DNA from: Lonicera japonica
Lineage: Eukaryota; Streptophyta; Magnoliopsida; Dipsacales; Caprifoliaceae
Length of the DNA stretch: 64,000 bases
Direction of reading: 5' to 3'
Assembly: GCA_021464415.1 (NCBI GenBank)
Contig: JAKCWG010000888.1
Coordinates: forward strand, 124,001 to 188,000
Shown here: positions 46,311-56,789 of the stretch, in pieces
How the letters are laid out: each line of letters begins with the position of its first letter
Position numbering within the stretch: position 1 is the stretch's first letter
Program-made: the position numbers and the translations under genes
The notes under the pieces: generated by a model
Seen by the model: the letters and a program-made list of their open reading frames with translations, nothing else
What the model was told of the DNA's origin: nothing
Databases searched by the model: none

Positions 46311-48107
46311 TTAAATACATGACTCTATCATGTTCACGTGTTCACTTTCCTCATCATCATCGTCATCTCTTTGATTGCTCAAAGAGAACACGTTTAACTC
46401 TAGAGTCATGTTTCCAAATGCTAACTTCACAATTCCATTCTTGCAATTTATTATGGCATTAGAAGTAGCAAGAAATGGTCGCCCAAGGATAACTGGAATC
46501 TCCTTAGCGGGATTCGACACGGGTTGCATGTCGAGGATGATAAAGTCAACGGGAAAATAAAACTTGTCAATTTGAACAAGCACATCCTCGACTATCCCTC
46601 TTGGTATCTTAACGGATCGGTCTGCTAATTGAATAGTAACCCTCGTGGGTTTCAACTCACCCAACCCCAATTGTTGATATACAGAATATGGGAGTACGTT
46701 CACACTTGCTCCCAAATCTAGCAAAGCATTTTTGATCCTACAATTTCCTATGACACACGAAATTGTGGGGCAACCGGGGTCCTTGAACTTAGGGGCTCTC
46801 GTGCCTTGCATGATGGAGCTCACTTGCTCCGCCATAAAGGCCTTCTTCTTAACATTCAACCTTCGTTTTGTCGTGCATAAGTCCTTGAGGAACTTAGCAT
46901 ACGAAGGTATTTGCTTGACCGCGTCAAGCAATGGAATGTTGATTTTCACTTGCCTAAAAACATCCAAAATCTCGGTATTAGACTTGGACGGTTGGTTCAA
47001 TCTCTCCGGAAATGGGACTTTGATCCCATTTTTGATCTTTTCGAGATCCTCCTTTCCTTGTCTCTCTTCCTCTCTCTTCTTCTCTTCACTCACAACTTTT
47101 TCAACCTCCGACTCCTCAACATGCGTGGGATTAACTATGTCCGCCACCTTGGGGGTTTTAGGAACAATAGTTTTGTCTACCTCCTTCCCACTTCTCAAGA
47201 TTGTGATAGATTTGAGTTCTTCTATCTTGGAGCTAGACTCTCCTCCCTCTACTACTTGAACTTGACCTCTAGGATTCGCTAAAGGTTGAGAGGGGAATTT
47301 TCCCTTCTCTTGGGTAGCTAGGGCGGTGGTGAGTTTAGACATTTGAGTTTTTAACTCACCCACATCACGATCCGTTTTGTCCACAAATGATCTCAACAAA
47401 GCTTCCAAGTTTTGGTTGGGATTTTGATTCTGAGGTGGAACAAAAGAGTTTTGAGGTTGTTGTTGTTGCCTTTGGTTCTGATTATATTGGTTGTGGTTCT
47501 GACTTTGATTTCCTCCCCAACTGAAATTGGGGTGATTCTTCCATCCTTCATTGTACCTTTGAGAATAAGGATCGTTTTGGTTGTACTGGTGTAAAGCATT
47601 GACTTGGGCGGGATTTTTGAGGACTTCCCGGAAAGCGGGAATAGTAGGACAATCCTCGGTAGTGTGTCCTGAATTTTCACAAATGACACACAGCTGACTC
47701 GAGGATACTACGTTGACCTCCTTAAACTTACTTGCTTCCATTGCCTCTACTTTCTTAGACAATTGGAATAACCTCGCACCCATGTCATCCTCATTAGACA
47801 CTTGGTACAACCCACCCCTTCCTTGAGTTTTTGCTTTGGGTTCCTCGGAATAGGTGTTCCAATTTTGAGCACCTTCCGCTAATTCATCAAAATACAATAA
47901 AGCCTCATCGGGATTCTTACTTAAGAATTGACCATTACACATGGTCTCAACAAACGTACGCATATCAGGGGTGAGAGATTCATAGAAAAAACTAACAAGG
48001 CTCCACGTTTCGTGACCATGGTGAGGGCATGCGTTTAGAAGTTCCTTGTATCTTTCCCAACACTTATAAAAAGTTTCATTTTCTTTTGGCGAAAAATTAG
48101 ATATCGC
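46311..48107 (-). CDS. Athila gag C-terminus and protease
   Basis: In this frame (first ATG at 47963) the C-terminal part of the retrotransposon gag domain is followed by the zinc knuckle CVICENSGHTTEDC (C92, C95, H100, C105 from that ATG), a glutamine/asparagine-rich linker, a lysine/glutamate-rich stretch and the aspartic protease motif LLDLGASVNVLPYSVYQQLG (D416). The DLGAS form is usual in Athila in place of DTGA. The frame ends at TAA 46311-46313, after which pol continues in the same frame, so the stop is either a nonsense change or a read-through site. The frame is offset by one base from the gag N-terminus at 48107-48109. Confidence 0.93.
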   Translation of the reverse strand, partial: AISNFSPKENETFYKCWERYKELLNACPHHGHETWSLVSFFYESLTPDMRTFVETMCNGQFLSKNPDEALLYFDELAEGAQNWNTYSEEPKAKTQGRGGLYQVSNEDDMGARLFQLSKKVEAMEASKFKEVNVVSSSQLCVICENSGHTTEDCPTIPAFREVLKNPAQVNALHQYNQNDPYSQRYNEGWKNHPNFSWGGNQSQNHNQYNQNQRQQQQPQNSFVPPQNQNPNQNLEALLRSFVDKTDRDVGELKTQMSKLTTALATQEKGKFPSQPLANPRGQVQVVEGGESSSKIEELKSITILRSGKEVDKTIVPKTPKVADIVNPTHVEESEVEKVVSEEKKREEERQGKEDLEKIKNGIKVPFPERLNQPSKSNTEILDVFRQVKINIPLLDAVKQIPSYAKFLKDLCTTKRRLNVKKKAFMAEQVSSIMQGTRAPKFKDPGCPTISCVIGNCRIKNALLDLGASVNVLPYSVYQQLGLGELKPTRVTIQLADRSVKIPRGIVEDVLVQIDKFYFPVDFIILDMQPVSNPAKEIPVILGRPFLATSNAIINCKNGIVKLAFGNMTLELNVFSLSNQRDDDDDEESEHVNMIESCI

Positions 48108-48618
48108 CCTTCTTCAAAGCATTGGTTCTATGAACGGGAAAGAATTTTTTTAGAAATTCCGCTTGAAGCTCTTGCCAAGACCGAATTGATTGTGGTCTTT
48201 GAGCATTTAGCCAAATTTTTCCTTTATCTTTTAGGGAGAAAGGAAAGAGCTTTAAACGCATGACATCCTCATTAATATTTGCCTCACGAAATGTGGAGCA
48301 GACTTCTTCAAAGTCTTTCAAGTGCAAGTATGGGTTTTCCGACTCCATACCATGAAAAAAAGGGATATGTTGAAGCATACCCGGTTTGAAAGAGAACGCT
48401 CCGGCTTGGCCAGCAGGAAGCACGATGCATGAGTTTGAAGTTGCCCGAGGCGATTGAAGGTAGTCTCTCATGGTCCTAACAGGAGGAACATTGTTGGCCC
48501 CTTCCCCTTCATTATCGCTCTCGTGATCCGCGGCTCTACCTTGGTTTGCCATTCTTGGAGATGTGGGAGGGCTAATTCGAATATCCACGAACAATCGCCC
48601 TTGCATGGGCTTGGACAA
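48097..48618 (-). CDS. Athila gag N-terminus
   Basis: Codes for the start of Gag: a poor-complexity leader, TMRDYLQSPRATSNSCIVLP, then LQHIPFFHGMESENPYLHLK and WLNAQRPQSIRSWQELQAEF, the capsid-like retrotransposon gag domain that packages element RNA. It stops at 48097-48099 just after a GGG run (48107-48109 on plus CCC). The homologous older copy at 62268-62860 continues in one frame here, which shows the extra base. The upstream ATG at 48618 fits the start of the gag homologues. Confidence 0.93.
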   Translation of the reverse strand: MSKPMQGRLFVDIRISPPTSPRMANQGRAADHESDNEGEGANNVPPVRTMRDYLQSPRATSNSCIVLPAGQAGAFSFKPGMLQHIPFFHGMESENPYLHLKDFEEVCSTFREANINEDVMRLKLFPFSLKDKGKIWLNAQRPQSIRSWQELQAEFLKKFFPVHRTNALKKGDI

Positions 48619-48748
48619 TGATTCGAATCACTCCTTGGGAACTCTACAAAATAAAACATAAAATAAGGGAGAAAAATAAATTAATCAAATAGGGAGAAAT
48701 ACTTACAGAATGGTTTTGTACAAAACCCAGAATCCGCCTTTTGCCTTA

Positions 48749-48766
48749 TCCCCGGCAACGGCGCCA
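48749..48766 (-). promoter_or_regulatory. Primer-binding site, tRNA-Asp type
   Basis: The minus strand reads TGGCGCCGTTGCCGGGGA, six bases after the 5' LTR end. It fits the 3' end of plant tRNA-Asp, the usual primer of Athila elements. Confidence 0.93.
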
Positions 48767-48772
48767 AAAACT

Positions 48773-50420
48773 TGACGCCGCTTAAATAGCGCGTTGCGAT
48801 ATAGCCCAAGTGCAGGCACGTCAAGTTGTAATATAGTCTCGGAAGTCCGAGTGTCGAACCACAGGGATAAGTGAAAAGGAATGGAATGGATTACGGATTA
48901 AGTGGTTTTCAGATTTTGTGTGAGTTGGATTTGTTGTAGAACAACGTAAATGTAAAACAGTTGTGAAAATTAATAAGAAAGCACTAAGGTAGGTGGTGGT
49001 TAGTTACGATTTAAGAGACGGTGATCACTAGCTCATACAAAGATTACAACACTAGGTTTCTCAAGATATGGGGAATGTTGGTGTTTCTCTCAATAGCAAA
49101 GGGTGCGACGCTAGGCGACTCATTCCCGAGTTGAAGCTATATCAAGAGAGAGACAAACAACATTCCACCATAGACAAGGTTATCATTCCTACTTCTTAGC
49201 TACGGGTGTGAAGCAAGGCAACCCATTCCCAATGAAGCTAATCCGAGATAGGTATGACAAACTCATCATTAAAAGATTTGACATAAAGCAAGTGTGGTAA
49301 TCTCATGATTTAAAGAATGAAAATTAGAAAGTGAATCATAACAATGGAACGGAATGAAGTCTATGGGATAAATTTGTCATCTCATCATTTATCACTTATG
49401 GTAGAAAATAAAGAGTCTAAGTATCACATAAAGTGTAAGAAGCACTCAATATATCAATAAATGAATCAAAGATAAGCTAAACAAATTTATAATCCATCTA
49501 TGGAGTTTTGAGAACTATTCATAAATTCTATGAAGAGGGAAAAAGCTCCATGGATGGGGGAAAAAGACTACAAGCTTTCTAGAACCATATAAATATGTTG
49601 TATGTTCATTAACAACCAAGCACTAAATATACAAGGCATATAAAGTCTTAATTTATTATGAATAAACCTAGAAAGCTTGTAACAATGGAGGAAATGAAGA
49701 AGAAAAGGATTTACAACTATTTCTCAATCTTTAAACATGGATTGAGCCATAAATCACCGAATATTATATCGCGATTCACCTCCGTAACCTTAGTAAAAGA
49801 CTACTCCATAATACTCGAAACAAGAATTATAGAAGAAGCCTTCATTTCTTAAAATCAAAGTAAACTTACAAGAAAAAGAAGAAATTACAAGGTTTTTAGC
49901 TCCCTCTTCTCTCTAGAACTTGAACAAAAACTTAGATATCTTAGCCAAGAAGCTAAGAGAAATAATATATATTAAAAGGTTGCAAAATATCTAACTAAAT
50001 ATCTAAAATAGCTTGAACCACTAAAATAGCCCATTTTGGGTGTGAAATGGCCAAGTTGCAAGGGCCATGATCGATCATGGCCAACCCATGATCGATCATG
50101 GGGTCTTCTGCCTGAATGCCAGTTTGTACCATGATCGATCATGGTTAACCCATGATCGATCATGCTTCTGGGAAATTCCTCAGATCAGCATTTTGCGAGC
50201 TTTTCACTAGCGCTTGATCAATCATTCGAAGGCCATTGCATCCTATGCCTATAAACACATAGAAACACAACAAAAGCACACCTAGCGGGACGATGTTAGA
50301 TACGAAACTCGCCAAGACACTAATCTCGAGATAAGAGGATAATTAGGCATAATTAAAGCAACAAACGCGTCATGCGACTCTGGGAAAGAGCTTATGCATG
50401 ACAATATTATGCGTTTATCA
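48773..50420 (-). repeat. 5' LTR of the young Athila element
   Basis: In sense it starts TGATAAACGCATAATATTG and ends GGCGTCA. Palindromes lie 256-356 bp from its start (50065-50164), and a TATATATTATT box follows at 49962-49972. Short open frames in it are not supported as genes. Confidence 0.97.
50065..50164 (-). promoter_or_regulatory. Four phased palindromes in Athila U3
   Basis: CCATGATCGATCATGG-type palindromes are centred at 50072.5, 50093.5, 50136.5 and 50157.5: spacing 21, 43, 21. The first extends to the 20-bp palindrome GGCCATGATCGATCATGGCC. The array ends about 93 bp upstream of the TATA box. The intervening TACAAACTGGC and GGCAGA words are shared with the internal array at 42881-43085. 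Confidence 0.9.
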
Positions 50421-51369
50421 AAATGTATAACAGATAAAATTTTGTAAGGCTCAGATTAAATACTCTAATTTGAGCGATAGATATATAATCTTTAGATCAA
50501 ACTAACCTTCATTCTCTATCTACTATAGGTAAATATATATTTCTCCTCTCACATTCATTACTTCTCTCTTTCTCAAACCTTTTCACTTCTCTTTTACACA
50601 CTATCTCAAAGATTAGATCGTAATTTCAATGCCGTAGGCACGGGTTACCTCTAGTGTATTAGTTATAACTTCATTTTTCTTATTTTCTTTATGTTTTTTT
50701 CTTTTTAAAAAATAAATTATCAGGGAATACCCGCGGGGAACCATTACCCAACGGGGATGGGGACGAGAATTACCCGATACCTCGAATTGGGGATGGAAAC
50801 GGAGATGAAGATGGTTTTTTTGTAGTGGGAGCGGGAATGAAATTGTAAACTCGGCCTAAACATATCCGTTGCCATCCCTAGCTAATACTTTGAAAATATA
50901 TTTTTTCGTTTTTTCACTACATCATTGGTGTAAGAGGATTTGAATTCAATACCTCTTTGAGAAACAAGTTTTAAGAAATAATAATTACATTATAAATTTT
51001 AATTACTCCTTCTATCCAAAATTTTCTAAAAGTACCCTTGTTCTCTCTCCTACATCAAAACCTATATCAAAATTCTCATTGCCATATCATCCAGGGATGC
51101 ATCTCCAAATAGATGAATCATGGAAACAAAATCACCCTTAAAAAAAATTAATTTTTAGTCTCCCATGTATTATATCTATTTTTTGCAAGAACTCAAATAT
51201 ACATAGATACAATATTTGAATATTTATAATTTTTTGGTTATGCGTAGAAAAATCTTGATTCACAAATACTATACTTGTGACTGCAGATAATAACAAATAC
51301 AAGCAGTACTTACTTGAGAGATCAAATCTTAAAAAAAATAAAAAATAGTAAACCATGTTCTAAAAATGT

Positions 51370-52300
51370 TCTAAAACAAGGATTGGGCCCCTAACTTTTT
51401 CTCTTTATAATTTTTTTTTTTTTTGGCTAACTTCATCTGACTTCCCTTATCTTTCATAATTTTCGGGTAATCCACCGGTTATAAAAAAAGTTGCTCCATT
51501 CAGATACTTTATTTTGTGTATAATTATTTCCACATTTTTAGTTAGTATATAGTTATTCTAAGTTATCTTTCACTCTTCGCACATGAGTCAGTTCACTGTT
51601 AGGCTTCTTACATCGGCATCTCTAAAATTTTGGCCGTCAAAGTCACTTTTGTTGGAAAGAATGTATTTTATTTTAATTTTTTACTATGATATTGGGGAAG
51701 GGGATTCGAATTCGATTAAGACCTCTTTAAGAAACAATAATCACATTGTAATTTTTTATTACTCCCTCTCTCTCAAAGTTTATTGTCAAATTAGTACTTG
51801 TTAAAAAAAATAATTTCAATATAATTTATAGTCAAGGATACCGTGATTTATTTCTTTTACTTCTAGATTTAATTCCATAAAAAATCAATCAAGTTTCTTT
51901 TGTGAAACAAAGAAGTTAGGCAGTAGTTTTTCATTAAAAAAAAGAACAAGAAGAAATTTCTAAGCATTTTTCCTTTACTGCAATAATAAAGAAAACAAAT
52001 CTAACTAAATTATTTATAAATATATAACCAACTTTAAATTTCTTGAGTTACGAATGTAAGGAGAAGCGAGAACAACATGGGTTTCTATGCTATTTGTGCC
52101 ACTTCGATAAGTCCGCATTTGTCAATACTTTCCGGCTTTCCGCATCTAGTTTATATTTCATTAGACTCATTTTATGGTATAAATAACACTTTTATTTGTA
52201 TTTTAAGTTTTTGAATTATGAGTCGCTATAAAGAAATCACCAATAAACAGTGTGATGTGAGCTTAAATAGTTGTCTAATTTACTGCCAGCCTAGACATCA
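51370..52300. repeat. Dispersed repeat P, copy 2
   Basis: Aligns with 59220-60067 across most of its length, for example TTCTAAGTTATCTTTCACT and TTTCTATGCTATTTG. It contains no gene. Confidence 0.7.
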
Positions 52301-52673
52301 AAAATAGCGGACAAGAACACTCTCAACCTTACGAAACACTTGGTTTAACTCTTCATTTTATTTGTTCCTTAATGATCGAGTAAGATACTTTTAATTCAGA
52401 TCTTAAGAGCTTAATATAAGTTTATATATTTGGTGTTTAAAGATTGAGTATAAGATATTCTCAAACTTATACTTGTTTCCTCAATAATCAAATAACAAAT
52501 ACTTTACTCATTTTTAATAATTAAATAAGAAATAAGAGTAAAACTAAATACTTTCTGAGGTGAAAATATCACAATCCTAAAACTATGGCCTCTAAATTTT
52601 TTTATTTTTTTTATCACCTAACATTTTATTTTCCTTCATTTTTTATTTTCCTTCATTTTTTATTTTCCTATTT

Positions 52674-52725
<52 letters not shown>

Positions 52726-53059
52726 TTGCACTATTGTCGGTTTTCAAACCTTTCCATAGCCACAAATTCATCTTTCAACAATTAATCTCTACTTGACTTA
52801 AAAACAATTTATCCATGGGGACCACATGCATTCTTCTTCCTCGTCAAAAATACTATTCCTCCAATCATCCACTTCTTCCATCTCTCATTTCTATTATTTG
52901 AGAAACTCCCGAAATACTTATAATTAACCATAACCCCCAAAAACTTAGTACCATTAACTTTTCATCAATTCTTAACTTTTTTTTTTACCAAAATATCATT
53001 CTCATCTCCTCCTCCTTCCCAATTACAATTTCAAAGTTATCCATACAATAAATTTCAAA
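52301..53059. other. Gene-free stretch with (CT)n microsatellite
   Basis: A (CT)n run of about 45 bases lies at 52676-52721, preceded by three copies of a TTTTTATTTTCCTTCA-type word. No gene is seen. Confidence 0.7.
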
Positions 53060-53604
53060 GTTTGACCCAAATTAATACATATAATTATTCTAAATTATTT
53101 TTTAGACTTTGTAGGTGTAGTTAATTCACCGTTGGATTTCTTATATCAGTATCCTTAAATTTTTTGGCATTACTTTGAAAATAATTTTTTTTTACTACAT
53201 CATTGGTGTAAGGAGAATTGAATTTAATATCTATTTGAGAAACAAGTTTTAAGAAACAATAATTACATTATAAATTGTTATTACTCACCCTATCCAAAAT
53301 TTATGGTCAATTTTACTTATTAAGAAAACATTAATTACAATTTCAATATAATCAATAGTTAAAGATACAACTTATTTCTTTTACTTCTAGATTTAATTCC
53401 ATAATAAATCTATCAATGTTTCTTTTATTTATCAAACAAAAGAATTTAGGCAGTAGTTTTTCTTTCAGAAAACTATTAAAAAAAGGAAAGTGTATATATC
53501 TTTATTCTCTTTATTCTTTTTATTACAATAACAAGAAGAAAAAACACAACTCAATTCTTTACAAATCTATATAACCAACTTTATATTTCTTGAGTTATAT
53601 ATAG
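53060..53604. repeat. Dispersed repeat P, copy 3 with empty site
   Basis: Aligns with 38060-38098 joined to 50881-51050: GGCATTACTTTGAAAATA at 53166 spans the place where the hAT-like element sits in copy 1. It ends at about 53604 against element A. Confidence 0.75.
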
Positions 53605-54160
53605 GGGCAATTGGGCATAAGGACTCATTCTAATAATAACATAATTATAAAGGACACTTATAAATTAGTTGTGTAAATTAAGAAAACTGTACAAAAAAGA
53701 TACACTTAAAGCCTTTCCTTATAAATCACACGTCTCATCAGAATTGGTGCTAAATATGTTTAGCACTAATTTGTGCTAAAACAGATTGGTACAAAAACGA
53801 TTTTAGCACCATTACAAAACAGAGAACAACAAAATTGATAAAATCAACATCCACTCAATTTATATATATATATATATATGGATCGACGTATGGTTCATAA
53901 AAAAAAAGAGTTGCGATCAGATTTTTTTTTTCAGATCCCGCTGGGCTGTCGAAATTGGTCAATTTCGACATCAAAACGATTTCTGATCGTCTTAATTTTT
54001 CGCGTAATTATAATAACTTAGTCTTCCGAACAACATATCTAAAAATCAGCCCAATCCAATAGTTCGATCAAAATTTATATCTATTTTACAATTGCACCTA
54101 CAGAAAAAACAAATTAAGGTGATGAGAACAACGCTCCTCTCGGCAATATGACCGGAGAGT
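53605..54160 (-). mobile_element. Unclassified dispersed element A
   Basis: Matches, inverted, the element at 58085-59195: ATAAGGACTCATT start, TTATAAATTAGTTGTGTAAATT, ATCACACGTCTCAT, a TTTAGCAC-rich part, a (TA)n tract, GGGCTGTCGAAATT and an AACGCTCCTCTCGG end. The TTTAGCAC part is short here, without tandem expansion. No protein is recognised and the class is unknown. Strand is given relative to copy B. Confidence 0.6.
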
Positions 54161-54915
54161 CGGGTGGTAGAAGAGGTGAGATCGTTGGTGAGGAGGTCGG
54201 AAAAAGAGGCTACTGTTTAGAAATCGCCAATAAATTGTCGTTGAGAAAACCAAAACTCGCCGACGGTGAGATTGAAGAGGTGGAGTAGTTGTATTCTGGA
54301 GAAGACATTAGAGTTGTCTCTCCGTTTTGAGCTCAACAGAAACTGAAAAGGAATGTTGGACATAAGAGTATCATTGGGAGAAAAAGACAGAGGAAACAGA
54401 GGCTTATCTCATTTGGCAGCGAGGAATGACTGAAAAAAAATCTCTATCCATCAACATTTAAATTAGGGGTATATTTTACCATCAATATTTATCATTTTCC
54501 TTAAAATAAATTAATGTTATGAAAAGTGTTTTTTATTGTAAAACCAAATTATGAAATTAGTACCACTTCCTTTATTAAACATGAGTCCGTACCTTAAAGT
54601 TATAAAATATTACGGAGCGAGGCCCTATAACCCAAATTATGAAATTAGTACTACTTCCCTTTTTTTACATTGTTAATTTAATACACGTTGCCTATTAAGT
54701 TTACTCATAATGGAATAAATTTACCAAAAAAATATTATTAATTAACTTTTTAATTGCTGTAAAAATATCAATATATGGATGTTCATATATAATGTGATAT
54801 AATTTGGCCAACATCGGTCTTGTGATATGAACGAGGAGATTGTTCATATTATATATATTGTAACTTGCCCTCATTAATTTTATATAGAAATAAGGAGGTT
54901 AACTCTTAATATAAA
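54161..54915. other. Gene-free stretch
   Basis: A moderately GC-rich part (54150-54400, with GGTGAGATTGAAGAGGTGG wording) followed by AT-rich DNA. I see no frame of interest. Confidence 0.4.
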
Positions 54916-56148
54916 TGTGAGAATCCGGACCCCCGACCCGAGAAGAAGAAAAGAGTCCTCGTTCTCGGTTTTTATTTGAAAACGTATTTTATAGAGTCGC
55001 CAGTTTGTTTTATAAGAAAACAAACAAAATATCGCACGAAGGACAATTCGAAAGTGAATTATCCTTCATACGTTTGAAACCAGAGATTTATTTTAAAAAT
55101 TTACTTTGCTAGGGTTCGGGAACTACGTTACGAATTGGGAAGGTGTTAGGCACCCAATTCACCCTTTCGGTCTCTTAATGGATCATGTATTTAATTCCTA
55201 TTTTAGATATCTTGCAAGTAGTTTGAATAGTTTTCAGAATAGTCCTTTTCGGATGAATTTGATTTAAAACGGTATTTTGAAATCGGACTCGAGCTTTGCG
55301 AGCACCTACGTATTCATTCGTAGAATGAAATCAGAGTCTCGTAGTTCCTTTCTTTTGGAAACTGTTTTTGTATTTTTGTTTGTTTTGAAAACGTGTCAAA
55401 ACAGGTTTTAGATTTCTTGTAAAACTTAGAAAGGATTTGTTTTTAAAGCAATGAACTTCTTTGCAAGTTATCTAATTTTCTGTATTAAAAGTGAAATTAA
55501 ATGCAGTACCGAAATTAAGGAGGGTTGTAGAAAATATTCCTGATGCACTTGAAGAAGAAATAAGAACCTTGCCTTGATTGCTCCTTTCTCTCTCTAGAAC
55601 TTTCTCTCTCTAGAACTCTCTCTTAGAATTCCTCTAAAATGACTCTCTAATAATTTTGACAGAATTTCTACTTGCTAAAAATACTATTGAGTGTTGATGC
55701 CTCCAAATGAGAGCCCAATGGTCCTATTTATAGGGAAAAAATCCGCCAAAAACGCTCCAAAAGAGGCCAACCGCAAGGGGTAGCCGCAGGGCGTGCGGCT
55801 AGGGCATGCGGCTAGGTGCCAACCGTACGGTTGGGAGCCAACCGTGCGGCTAGAAAAAGTACCAACCGTACGGTTGGGAGCAAACAGGTTGAAGCGTGCG
55901 GTTGGAGCGTGCGGTTGGGGGCTGCGGCTAGGAGCCAACCGTGCGGTTAGGGGCGTGCGGCTGGCTACCAAAGGTTGTGGTATATTCCCCGTCCTAGTAA
56001 GCAAAGTGGCAACAAAGGTTGTGGTATATTCCTAACGCGCTCAAAAATCAGGATTTTCCCTAATGGCCTCTTGTATGCATGATGACTCAAGACTTAATGC
56101 GGAATGCTTGTTAGGTTCACACGAGAGTCGTGGATTGGGATGTTCATA
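54916..56148 (+). mobile_element. Ty3/gypsy-type solo LTR
   Basis: Starts TGTGAGAATCCGGACCCC and ends ATTGGGATGTTCATA, where the usual final CA has become TA. ATAAA flanks it at 54911-54915 and 56149-56153. It shares TGTGAGAATCCG, an AGTCGCCAGT and GAAGGTGTTAGGCACCCA with the minus-strand LTR 688-2443. The TATA box CTATTTATAG lies at 55724-55733. No internal domain is present. Confidence 0.8.
55771..55975 (+). repeat. GC-rich palindromic motif array in LTR
   Basis: About ten copies of a motif related to CCAACCGTACGGTTGG (perfect at 55819-55834 and 55862-55877) or its half GTGCGGTTGG follow the TATA box by 40-240 bp. Spacings are irregular (about 12-24 bp). The overlapping short frames are by-products of the repeats. 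Confidence 0.8.
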
Positions 56149-56336
56149 ATAAATAAATTTGACCCATACCTATATTTTAACAGTTATATCTATCTCTTTC
56201 TGTCTTTCTCTTTATTATTTCTAACATGTTATTAGCACAACTATTCGACGGTCAATTAAAAGCCATTGCAAAATTAGACTGTCATAGTTAAAAAAATTAT
56301 TTTTTTCTCGAAGGCAAGGCATTACAAAAGGAGTAG

Positions 56337-56504
56337 GAATTTGTTGAACCTACTCTAAAGAAGGTCGTGGTGACCTTGTATTTGATTGGTGGATACAATA
56401 AAAACTGTGGGACTCACTATAATATTTTATTATTATTTTATTGTATCCACTAATCAAATGTATGGGTCACCACGACCCTCTATAAAGGAAGGTCAACAAA
56501 TTTA
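56337..56504. mobile_element. Short MITE with 70-bp inverted arms
   Basis: GAATTTGTTGAACC...GGTCGTGGTGACC...GATTGGTGGATACAATAAAA is mirrored on the right as TTTTATTGTATCCACTAATC...GGTCACCACGACC...GGTCAACAAATTT. The loop is about 25 bp. The class is not fixed. Confidence 0.75.
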
Positions 56505-56546
56505 TATTCATTACGAACGTATGCCATTATAGTTAAACTTTTTTTC

Positions 56547-56686
56547 TTTGTTAAGAATGCTTTCGTTCGCTTTAACTTATCACATATCTCTTGAACCTTG
56601 CCACGGTACCGTGTATGCATTTTTTCTTCCTTAATCAACAAATTACCACGTCTTTCAAGAACAAAAGAGACAATAGCCTATGCCAT
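56547..56686 (-). pseudogene. Truncated NLR 5' end with promoter
   Basis: The minus strand starts MA, then TAG where the intact gene has glutamate, then resembles SFVLERRGNLL and VQEICDKL of exon 1, ending near FLTK. After about 46 codons the homology stops. Upstream sequence 56687-56790 matches the intact gene's 5' flank. Because of the stop at codon 3 and the truncation it is not a functional gene. Confidence 0.8.
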
Positions 56687-56789
56687 TTTCTTAATTTTTT
56701 GAGAAGGCAATAGTTTGTAGTTGGAGAAAAGATATATGATAAAAGTAATTAGAACTTGCTGGTGTGCCTAGACTCTACTGTATATTTTC

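Larger units (their letters stand above)
38393..50420 (-). mobile_element. Young near-complete Athila-lineage LTR retrotransposon
   Basis: A 12,028-bp element with 1,648-bp LTRs at both ends, TG...CA termini and a 5-bp duplication AAATG at 38388-38392 and 50421-50425. Order in sense direction (right to left): LTR, tRNA-Asp-type PBS, gag, protease, RT-RNase H, integrase, internal polypurine tract, palindrome array, third ORF, polypurine tract, LTR. Only two LTR differences are seen (39525/49905 C-T and 39930/50310 T-C), about 0.12%. The protein frames have two single-base shifts and one in-frame stop. Lack of a chromodomain, the tRNA-Asp PBS and the third ORF place it in Athila. Confidence 0.97.
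38364..50654. mobile_element. Helitron-like fragment, interrupted by Athila
   Basis: The left end CCTATATAATAAAGTAGAAGG-like sequence (written here to 20 bases: CCTATATAATAAAGTAGAAG) follows an A, and the right end GGCACGGGTTACCTCTAG is followed by T at 50655. A 5' TCTATA..ATAAAG start and a 3' CTAG with T are features of plant Helitrons, though the first base is C rather than T. Net length without Athila is about 260 bp, so it is a small non-autonomous piece. No strong 3' hairpin is visible. Confidence 0.4.
38099..50880. mobile_element. hAT-like element split by nested insertions
   Basis: The ends TATGGATGGCAA (38099) and, inverted, TAGGGATGGCAA (50880) flank GC-rich sequence with GGGGCGGGTTCGGGG and CCCGCGGGGA runs. 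The target duplication is GCTATACT (38091-38098) versus GCTAATACT (50881-50889). Repeat copy 3 has GGCATTACT at 53166-53174 with no insertion, an empty-site counterpart. Without the nested Helitron-like piece and Athila, the element is about 500 bp. Confidence 0.65.

Noticed and set aside
41724..47594. Plus-strand frames across gag-pol and the third ORF
   Set aside because: They are shadows of the minus-strand genes; they carry no recognised domain.
55684..56035. Arginine/alanine-rich frames on both strands
   Set aside because: Caused by the GC-rich palindromic motif array in the solo LTR.
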